NCBI GenBank assembly: GCA_002737585.1
Contig: NSIA01000191.1
Coordinates: 1-5,372 of the forward strand
DNA: 5,372 nt
Direction of reading: 5' to 3'
Origin: Planctomycetaceae bacterium
GTDB taxonomy: Bacteria > Planctomycetota > Phycisphaerae > Phycisphaerales > SM1A02
Below the pieces are notes generated by a model that was given only the letters and a program-made list of their open reading frames with translations, was not told where the DNA came from and searched no databases. Shown piece after piece: positions 1 to 4,468 of this stretch; the stretch's first letter is position 1, and the number at the start of each line of letters is the position of its first letter. The translations under genes were made by a program, and so were the position numbers.

Positions 1-1
1 C

Positions 2-454
2 ACCGCACTGGCGCTGACCGCGGGCTGCGTTCGGCGCGAGATTGAGGTGACATCCACGCCTCCGGGCGCGCTTCTCACGCTGAATGGCCGTGAAATCGGT
101 CGAACCCCCACTCGTATTGAGTTCACCTTTGACGGCACGTATGACGTCCGGCTGAAACTCGCCGGGTATGAATCGGTTGCCGGTTCTGGTGACTCCGACA
201 TGCCCGTGTGGGACTTCATGGGCGCTGATTTGGTGGCGGAAATAGTCCCCACCGATATCCATCGATTAGAACACTGGCACTTTGAATTGGTTCCCGACGA
301 TGATGCGGACGCTTCATTGCGGCACCGTGCCGAGGCAGCGCAACGCTTTGTTGAGGCGATGCCAGTGGTTGCGCCGGATGCTCCGCCACCAGCGCCGACT
401 GCAACTCCTGAAGCGAAGAAAAAGAAGAAGTCCGCAAGTCAGAGTAATCCCTGA
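2..454 (+). CDS. PEGA-domain lipoprotein, 5'-truncated by the window edge
   Basis: The open frame reaches the left edge, so the true start lies outside. A GTG at 47 is in frame but is probably internal, because the residues before it form the end of a lipoprotein signal peptide: TALALTAGC, with the lipobox Cys at 26-28. Counting that Cys as 1, the mature protein has 142 residues. Residues 8-49 carry the PEGA pattern: TSTPPGA, then LNGREIGRTP, then YDVRLKLAGYE. PEGA domains are small beta-sandwich modules of surface or periplasmic proteins. Residues 61-88 are rich in aromatics (VWDF, HWHFEL), as I recall from planctomycete lipoproteins of this kind. The C-terminus is Pro/Ala-rich and ends in a run of five lysines (131-135). 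A membrane-anchored periplasmic role is inferred; the precise function is unknown. No convincing terminator follows directly. Confidence 0.85.
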   Translation, partial: TALALTAGCVRREIEVTSTPPGALLTLNGREIGRTPTRIEFTFDGTYDVRLKLAGYESVAGSGDSDMPVWDFMGADLVAEIVPTDIHRLEHWHFELVPDDDADASLRHRAEAAQRFVEAMPVVAPDAPPPAPTATPEAKKKKKSASQSNP

Positions 455-681
455 CTCGACCTGTTCTTGGCGAACCGGGCTCCGGCACCCCCAAAATCTG
501 CAAAATGGCCACTCGGAGTTATCTCCCACCGGCGGCGGGCGACCGCCCAATGGCGGTTACGGAGTCATGGAAGGGGGTGCACGGCGCGCCGGATTTCCGG
601 ACACACAAACTTCGTGAAAATCGCAGGGTTTCTAGGGGTGTTCTGCATTGATCCACCGGCCGTTGGGACGATACTACGCAT
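455..681. other. Non-coding stretch with small hairpins, no gene seen
   Basis: The frames that open here have the composition of chance frames and none shows family motifs or a signal peptide. The stretch holds overlapping short inverted repeats around 531-557: GGGC (537-540) can pair with GCCC (545-548), while ACCGCC (542-547) can pair with GGCGGT (552-557), and the two exclude each other. An 8-bp palindrome GGCGCGCC lies at 583-590. None of the hairpins is followed by a T run, so none is called as a terminator. Confidence 0.5.
648..675 (+). promoter_or_regulatory. Possible sigma70-type promoter upstream of a structured RNA
   Basis: TTGATC (648-653) and GATACT (670-675) are separated by 16 bp, each matching four of six bases of the sigma70 -35 and -10 consensus. 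Transcription would start near 680-683, exactly at the 5' side of the first of three stem-loops. The match is modest and could be chance, and planctomycete promoter rules are poorly known; the placement relative to the hairpins and terminator is what makes it worth listing. Confidence 0.35.
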
Positions 682-788
682 CTGACCTCTGGGGGGTCAG
701 CACCCAATCTTCTTCGCGTTCTCGCTTCGTGCGAGGCCGTCGAACTGCCACCGTCGGACGTGTCGGAGCGTCCGACGGTGGTGCTTTT
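682..788 (+). ncRNA. Candidate small RNA or terminating 5' leader (three stem-loops)
   Basis: Three non-overlapping hairpins lie in a row. The first is CTGACC (682-687) with GGTCAG (695-700), extendable inward. The second is CTCGC (721-725) with GCGAG (731-735), closed by a 5-nt loop. The third is the strong terminator stem 748-760/769-781 followed by a T run. A possible promoter ends at 675. No protein frame in this stretch looks real. This is the layout of a free-standing bacterial sRNA of about 105 nt; it could also be the leader of the outer-membrane gene starting at 868, working by premature termination. I do not recognise any known RNA or riboswitch family. The structure is read by eye, not folded by computation. 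Confidence 0.4.
748..788 (+). terminator. Strong Rho-independent terminator
   Basis: A perfect 13-bp stem pairs 748-760 with 769-781 across an 8-nt loop (761-768). It is followed by TGC and then TTTT at 785-788. The T run is only on the plus-strand side, so it stops rightward transcription. It lies almost 300 bp after the PEGA gene and 79 bp before the next start, so it more likely ends a small RNA or a leader than the PEGA mRNA directly. A competing 6-bp hairpin (762-767 with 771-776) uses half of the same stem. Confidence 0.8.
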
Positions 789-855
789 AGAACTCATCAC
801 GCACGCGCCGCATGTGAAACGTACGCACTCGCCTGCACGCTCGCAGCGTCACCCA

Positions 856-861
856 CATAAT
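856..861 (+). promoter_or_regulatory. Possible -10 box for a leaderless transcript
   Basis: CATAAT matches five of six bases of the -10 consensus and stands 6 nt before the ATG at 868, so transcription would begin at or next to the start codon itself. There is no Shine-Dalgarno sequence before this ATG, which fits a leaderless mRNA. No good -35 box is visible at the usual spacing, so the call is tentative. Confidence 0.3.
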
Positions 862-867
862 GCACGC

Positions 868-1686
868 ATGAACGGCCATCGCTTCGCTTGTTGCATGATC
901 CGCACGCTGGGCACTGCCGCCGCTACAACCGCGTCTATCCACGCACATGCAGCAGAGCAGGGCGCGCTGGATGCGCTCTCGCTTTACGCCTTGCAGCCCG
1001 CGTATGCATGGCAGCCGGCCGGTGCGCCGCTCACGGTGCCGCCGTCAACATCTGACGACCCGCTCATTGCGCCCGCGGCATCCGACGCGTCCAAGCCAGC
1101 GGTGCTGCCAACCCAAGCACCGCTTGAATCTACCACTCAGGCCACTCAGGTCACTCCCGCTACTCCCGCCACTCCCGCCACCGCAGCCGCGCCCACAGTG
1201 ACCGCTGTCACCACACCGCGCTTCGGCGCCAAGGATTCCTGGCGTTTGAACTTTGAAGGCGAATGGATGGGGGACTTTCAGGATGCCAACGAATTGCAAG
1301 GCCGAATCGGTGCGGCGTGGTTCTTTGTGGACAATGCAGAATTAGCCCTGTACGGAACCGGTGGTTACGTCTCACAGCCTGGTCAGGATGCCGGCATGTA
1401 CGGCATCGACCTGGAAGCGCGCTGGCACTTTCTGGCCCGGGAAACCTGGTCGCTCTTTGGCAGTATTGGCTGCGGTGTGATGGGTTCCACCGCTTCAGTG
1501 CCCAGTGATGGCTCGGAGTTCAACTTCACTCCAAGTATCGGGGCAGGTGCCACCATTGAAGTTGCTGAGAACACGCGGCTGTACATGTCGGCGCGCTGGT
1601 ACCACATCTCGAACGCGCAGACCTACGCCGACAACCCAGGCCGCGACAATCTTGGCATCTGGGTCGGCCTCAGCTTCGGTATGTGA
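868..1686 (+). CDS. PagL-like outer-membrane beta-barrel (acyloxyacyl hydrolase / lipid A deacylase family)
   Basis: This 272-residue protein probably removes an ester-linked acyl chain from lipid A in the outer membrane. I chose the ATG at 868 because a signal peptide follows, with a likely cut after AHA (residues 26-28); an ATG at 895 is an alternative. An earlier in-frame GTG at 760 lies inside the terminator stem. Residues 29-117 are a low-complexity Ala/Pro/Thr linker. Residues 118-272 (about 155, close to the size of PagL) alternate like beta strands and end in GLSFGM, as barrel proteins do. The family signature RWYHISNA is at 243-250, with His246 and Ser248 matching the catalytic His and Ser of PagL. 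The catalytic Glu position, 14 residues after the His, holds Asp260. The family call is confident; activity is inferred. The gene ends 1 bp from convergent galE. Confidence 0.8.
   Translation: MNGHRFACCMIRTLGTAAATTASIHAHAAEQGALDALSLYALQPAYAWQPAGAPLTVPPSTSDDPLIAPAASDASKPAVLPTQAPLESTTQATQVTPATPATPATAAAPTVTAVTTPRFGAKDSWRLNFEGEWMGDFQDANELQGRIGAAWFFVDNAELALYGTGGYVSQPGQDAGMYGIDLEARWHFLARETWSLFGSIGCGVMGSTASVPSDGSEFNFTPSIGAGATIEVAENTRLYMSARWYHISNAQTYADNPGRDNLGIWVGLSFGM
1135..1188 (+). repeat. In-frame 9-bp tandem repeat in the barrel gene's linker
   Basis: Six consecutive 9-bp units share the pattern ACT CAG/CCC GCC, with one to four changes between units; units four and five are nearly identical. 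They encode residues 90-107, alternating TQA/TQV and TPA triplets and ending TAA. The period is a multiple of three, so unit gain or loss would lengthen or shorten the linker without breaking the frame. Confidence 0.85.
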
Positions 1687-1687
1687 C

Positions 1688-2713
1688 TCAGCTGCGGTAA
1701 CCCTGCGGATGCGCTTGCATCCATTTCCATGCGCTCTCCACCATCGGAGCAAGCGTTCGATGCCGCGGTGACCACTTCAATTCACGCATGATGCGTGTTG
1801 GGTCAGAAACTAATTCCGGCGGATCGCCATCGCGTCGCGCTGCTACCGTCACTGGAATAGCGCGGCCGACAACGCGTTCGCATTCAGCAAACACTTCGCG
1901 CACGCTGAAGCCATGACCAATGCCAACGTTGTACGCCTCGCATGCATGTGACTTGAGTGCGTGCAGTGCATCCACGTGGGCGCATGCCAAATCTTCAACG
2001 TGCACGTAGTCGCGGATGCATGTGCCGTCAGGCGTTGGATAGTCAGTTCCAAAGAGTTGCAGTGCAGGGCGCAAACCAATGGCCGCTTGCAGTGCAGACG
2101 GAACCAAGTGCGTCTCCGGATCATGATCTTCGCCAAGCAATCCGTCTGATGCAGAACCTGCCACATTGAAGTAACGCAGCATGGTTGCCCCAAACGCGCG
2201 ACCATCTTTGCGTGCGGCCTCCACTTCCTCTCGGATCATGCACTCGCAGGCCAGTTTGCTGGCGCCGTAGGGGTTCACCGGTCGCTGCGGTGTTTGCTCA
2301 GAGATGGGCATCTGCTCCGGTGCTCCGTACGTGGCAGCCGTGGAGGAGAAGACCATTCGTTCTGTGCCGGCCGCGCGCATGGCTTCCAGCAGGCTGCTGG
2401 TGCCACCAACGCCGCAGCTCCAGTACATGGCGGGTTGCGCCACGGACTCACCAACCAGCGTGTAGGCGGCGAAGTGCAGCACTGCATCGGGGCGCTCCTC
2501 GGCGAGCAGCGCGGCAAGCGGGGCGCGTTCGCGCAGATCGAGCTTTGCAAAGCGCAAGCGGCCCTGGGCAACGGTGCTCAGGGCATCGATGGCACCCTGA
2601 TGACCGCGCGCCAAGGAGTCCACGGCAACCACGCGGGTGGCGCCACGCGCAAGTAATTCACGGACGGTGTGCGATCCGATGTAGCCAGCAGCGCCTGTAA
2701 CGAGGTACTTCAT
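1688..2713 (-). CDS. galE: UDP-glucose 4-epimerase
   Basis: The enzyme interconverts UDP-glucose and UDP-galactose in the cytosol, in the Leloir pathway and to supply galactose for surface polysaccharides. The 341 residues match the usual length (about 340). The NAD-binding motif TGAAGYIGSH is at residues 6-15. The catalytic Ser124, Tyr149 and Lys153 (SSTAATYG and NPYGASK) fall at the same numbers as in E. coli GalE. RYFNVAG and the block CIRDYVHVEDLA near residues 222-233 are typical of the extended SDR family. At the position of E. coli Tyr299, which limits substrate size, there is Leu301, so use of UDP-GlcNAc cannot be excluded. The ATG start begins directly with the Rossmann strand MKYLVTG. 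No Shine-Dalgarno is visible. The gene is convergent with the barrel gene (1 bp apart) and divergent from the next pair. Confidence 0.95.
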   Translation of the reverse strand: MKYLVTGAAGYIGSHTVRELLARGATRVVAVDSLARGHQGAIDALSTVAQGRLRFAKLDLRERAPLAALLAEERPDAVLHFAAYTLVGESVAQPAMYWSCGVGGTSSLLEAMRAAGTERMVFSSTAATYGAPEQMPISEQTPQRPVNPYGASKLACECMIREEVEAARKDGRAFGATMLRYFNVAGSASDGLLGEDHDPETHLVPSALQAAIGLRPALQLFGTDYPTPDGTCIRDYVHVEDLACAHVDALHALKSHACEAYNVGIGHGFSVREVFAECERVVGRAIPVTVAARRDGDPPELVSDPTRIMRELKWSPRHRTLAPMVESAWKWMQAHPQGYRS

Positions 2714-2741
2714 GATTTGGGAATGTTATCGGGTCGTTTCA

Positions 2742-2772
2742 GGGACATATTCCTGCCGAGGATGGGTATGAT
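2742..2772 (+). promoter_or_regulatory. Possible promoter of the 2852-3645 gene pair
   Basis: TATGAT at 2767-2772 matches five of six bases of the -10 consensus. A partial -35 (GGGACA, 2742-2747) is 19 bp upstream, longer than ideal. Transcription would start near 2779-2781, just before the first of two leader hairpins. The region is only 138 bp and must also hold the galE promoter on the other strand. Confidence 0.4.
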
Positions 2773-2783
2773 TAACTTTCGAT

Positions 2784-2830
2784 GAGCCGCCACGGACGGT
2801 GGCTCGCCCCCAGCCGCGCTTGTTGCGGCT
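2784..2830 (+). promoter_or_regulatory. Two-hairpin 5' leader of unknown role
   Basis: Two stem-loops follow each other in the untranslated leader. The first is 2784-2791 with 2798-2805 (8 bp with one G-U pair, 6-nt loop). The second is AGCCGC (2812-2817) with GCGGCT (2825-2830), loop of 7 nt. No T run follows either, so these are not intrinsic terminators. They could stabilise the mRNA, bind a protein or act as a regulatory element. I recognise no riboswitch family. Confidence 0.4.
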
Positions 2831-2851
2831 CCCGCCTGTGGTTCTTCTCGC

Positions 2852-3250
2852 ATGGATTTCGCCACCCCGACTCGACCTTCTCTCCGTGATGCCGCCCCGG
2901 CTTGCCCTGCAGCCGCGGCTGTGTATCCCTCCGCAGCCGAACTCCGGCTCTCCGGCACCGCCGCACTGGGCGTCATCGCCGCAGATGACGTCCGTTTGGT
3001 GGCACTCCGGCAGGCGTGCGCCCTCCTGGAAACCCTGGAAGCCGAGAGCAAGTCGCTTGACCTTCGGCTTGAGGCCGCCAAGCGCTTGGACCCCATGCGC
3101 CACGTTCTTGGGAAGACCTCCCTTGAATCCGCCATCGAGCAGACTCGAACCCTGATTCGTGAGCTTGACGAGCACCTGTGTGCCGCCGCGGAGTCCGCCC
3201 GTGCGGCCAGCCGCACCGTCGCTCGCACTCATCCGAAAGACACTCAGTGA
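2852..3250 (+). CDS. Small helical-hairpin protein, function unknown
   Basis: I do not recognise a named family. The 132-residue product has an Ala/Pro-rich, probably disordered N-terminus (1-40). Two long amphipathic helices follow, about residues 46-80 and 88-118, separated by the turn LDPMRHVLGKTS (79-90). Leucines and charged residues are spaced as in a coiled coil. It has no signal peptide or membrane segment, so it is probably cytosolic. The ATG start is the first usable one in frame; no Shine-Dalgarno precedes it. Its stop overlaps the GTG start of the next gene by four bases, so the two are very likely translated together and may form a complex. Reality of the gene is supported by this coupling and by the coherent helical pattern; long frames on the opposite strand look like Ser/Arg-rich shadows. 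Confidence 0.75.
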   Translation: MDFATPTRPSLRDAAPACPAAAAVYPSAAELRLSGTAALGVIAADDVRLVALRQACALLETLEAESKSLDLRLEAAKRLDPMRHVLGKTSLESAIEQTRTLIRELDEHLCAAAESARAASRTVARTHPKDTQ

Positions 3251-3645
3251 CAGCTACAGCAGATAACGGCCATTCCGCCGCGCACCCGTTTGCCCAAGGT
3301 GCAGCCATTGACCTGGCCGCCGTTCCGGAGTCCGAGCGCAAGCGCGCGTTCGATGAAGCCTTTGAGTATCGCGGCGACATCACGCTGACGCTCACCGACG
3401 GTGCGCGCGTGGAGTGCTACATCTTTGATCGACGCATCGGCGCCACCATTGCGGATTCGTTCGTGCGGGTCATGGAAGCCGGCGGCGGCGAGAAGCGATC
3501 GATCTCCTACCAGCAGATTGCACGCTTGGAGTTCACTGGTAAAGACACCGCCGCAGGAAAGACCTGGGAGAACTGGGTGCGCCGCTATGTGGAGAAGCGC
3601 CTTGCTGGTGAGCAGGCGAACATTGATGCTGAAGTATTGGATTGA
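3247..3645 (+). CDS. Small beta-rich protein (possibly Sm/SH3-like), function unknown
   Basis: This gene encodes 132 residues, from a GTG at 3247 that overlaps the upstream stop as GTGA. A longer reading from 3178 would add residues with no family character and overlap the upstream gene much more. The core (about 42-97) reads as strand-turn-strand: GDITLTLTDGARVECYIFDR, then SFVRVMEAG, then SISYQQIARLEFTG. This is the pattern of small barrel folds such as Sm-like or SH3-like domains. It is followed by a conserved-looking TAAGKTWENWVRRY helix (101-114). I recall similar uncharacterised proteins from planctomycetes but cannot name a function. The Sm-like idea is inference from the strand pattern only. 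It is the last gene of its unit; a terminator follows within 5 bp. Confidence 0.8.
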   Translation: MTATADNGHSAAHPFAQGAAIDLAAVPESERKRAFDEAFEYRGDITLTLTDGARVECYIFDRRIGATIADSFVRVMEAGGGEKRSISYQQIARLEFTGKDTAAGKTWENWVRRYVEKRLAGEQANIDAEVLD

Positions 3646-3648
3646 AAT

Positions 3649-3672
3649 GAGCGCGCCCGAGTGGGCGCGCTT
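3649..3672. terminator. Hairpin terminator between convergent units, probably bidirectional
   Basis: GCGCGCCC (3651-3658) pairs perfectly with GGGCGCGC (3663-3670) over a GAGT loop; an A-T and a G-T pair extend the stem. It begins 4 bp after the plus-strand stop. The following plus-strand tail TTGTGTGT is T-rich but not a clean run; the minus-strand tail, CATTTCAAT, is weaker still. It lies in the 60-bp gap shared with the minus-strand operon, so it may serve both. Confidence 0.7.
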
Positions 3673-3705
3673 GTGTGTCATACCAACGCTTCGTATTGAA
3701 CAGCC

Positions 3706-4014
3706 TTAGGCTTGAAACTCGCGACCGCTCTCGGTGTCCAAGATCTTCCAACCAAATTCCCGGGCGATGCGCATGATCATGATCCAAGCGATGTCGTCAT
3801 CGGAGATGGTCAACACCATCTGCCGAACCGGATCCTGATTGAGTGGCAATTGAAGTTCCAAGCCGGGTCCGTACAGGGTGTCGCCGCCGGCAGCCTCTGG
3901 ACCAGTGTTGCAATGTGCCAGGCCAGCGGTCACGTCGGAACGCGAGCCGAGCGCGGGCATATCGCCGCTTGTGGCTGGCTCTCTGCTGAGGATGACAAAT
4001 TGGCGACGAGACAT
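3706..4014 (-). CDS. Small conserved-looking protein, function unknown
   Basis: I do not recognise a named family. The ATG at 4014 gives 102 residues starting MSRRQFVILSRE; a TTG at 4038 would add eight residues and cut the gap to the upstream gene from 43 to 19 bp. The N-terminal half is variable-looking and Gly/Ala-rich. The C-terminal half looks like a compact domain: LYGPGLELQLP (47-57), a turn with DPVRQMVLTISDDDIAW (61-77), then the helix IMIMRIAREFGW (78-89) and KILDTESGREF. I recall uncharacterised planctomycete proteins with this ending. There is no signal peptide or membrane segment. It is the last gene of the minus-strand operon and ends at the shared terminator. Confidence 0.7.
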   Translation of the reverse strand: MSRRQFVILSREPATSGDMPALGSRSDVTAGLAHCNTGPEAAGGDTLYGPGLELQLPLNQDPVRQMVLTISDDDIAWIMIMRIAREFGWKILDTESGREFQA

Positions 4015-4057
4015 GGGGGACGGCAGAAGATAGCGCAATCATCGCTCCCTGTCAGGG

Positions 4058-4468
4058 TCAGCGCCCAAGTGCGCGACAGACGGCATCCACCAGGCGACTG
4101 AGCGGTACCGGTTTGACCAAATAGGCAGAAGCGCCCAACGATTCCGCCAATGCCGCGTGGCGACGGCCCTGATTGGCGGTGACCATCACCACCGGCACCG
4201 GCGGCAGCAGGGCGCGACAACGCTCCAGGACGGTAAATCCCGACTGTCCCGGAAGCATCAAATCAAGCACCGCCGCGTCCGGGCGAGCCGACAACAGGTG
4301 ATGCAGCGCCATGCTTCCATCCGCCACCTCATCGATGACCGCCTTCTCCGCGCGCAGGGCAATACACATGGCGGCTCGAATGTCCGGATCATCGTCCACC
4401 ACCAAGAGCCGGATGCCTTCTAAACGTGCCACCGGCAGCGGTGTGGATTGCGAAGCAGGGATACTCAC
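4058..4468 (-). CDS. Single-domain response regulator (receiver only)
   Basis: This is a 136-residue CheY-like receiver domain with no output domain. It would be phosphorylated by a histidine kinase and act through protein contacts. The start is the GTG at 4468, which overlaps the stop of the acyltransferase gene as GTGA; a longer reading would run deep into that gene. LLVVDDDPDIR contains the acidic pair Asp25-Asp26, the phosphoacceptor is Asp69 in VLDLMLPGQSG, the switch Thr97 is in VVMVTAN, and Lys119 is in YLVKP. All key residues are present, so it should be functional. Residues 1-18 before the first strand are a short Pro/Ser-rich tail. No kinase gene is in view. The coupling to a lipid A acyltransferase is unusual and may only reflect shared expression. 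Confidence 0.92.
   Translation of the reverse strand: MSIPASQSTPLPVARLEGIRLLVVDDDPDIRAAMCIALRAEKAVIDEVADGSMALHHLLSARPDAAVLDLMLPGQSGFTVLERCRALLPPVPVVMVTANQGRRHAALAESLGASAYLVKPVPLSRLVDAVCRALGR

Noticed and set aside
583..600. GGCGCGCC palindrome and nearby CCGGATTTCCGG inverted repeat
   Set aside because: Short palindromes of this kind are expected by chance at this GC content, and no attachment site, duplication or operator partner is visible.
467..800. Short open frames on both strands between the PEGA gene and the barrel gene
   Set aside because: Arg/Pro/Ser-rich composition, overlap with the terminator, and no signal peptide or motif.
760..867. N-terminal extension of the barrel gene from a GTG at 760
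   Set aside because: The GTG lies inside the terminator stem-loop and the added 36 residues would bury the signal peptide that starts at 868.
2185..2700. 171-codon open frame on the plus strand opposite galE
   Set aside because: It is antisense to an intact galE, is rich in Arg, Pro and Trp, and shows no motif; it is a shadow of GC-rich coding sequence.
2710..3232. Minus-strand frames of about 170 codons opposite the 2852-3250 gene
   Set aside because: Both are Ser/Arg/Gly-rich without domain pattern, and would conflict with the coupled plus-strand pair.
3178..3246. Earlier ATG for the gene at 3247
   Set aside because: It would add 23 Arg/Cys-rich residues with no family character and a long overlap; the GTGA junction is the more natural start.
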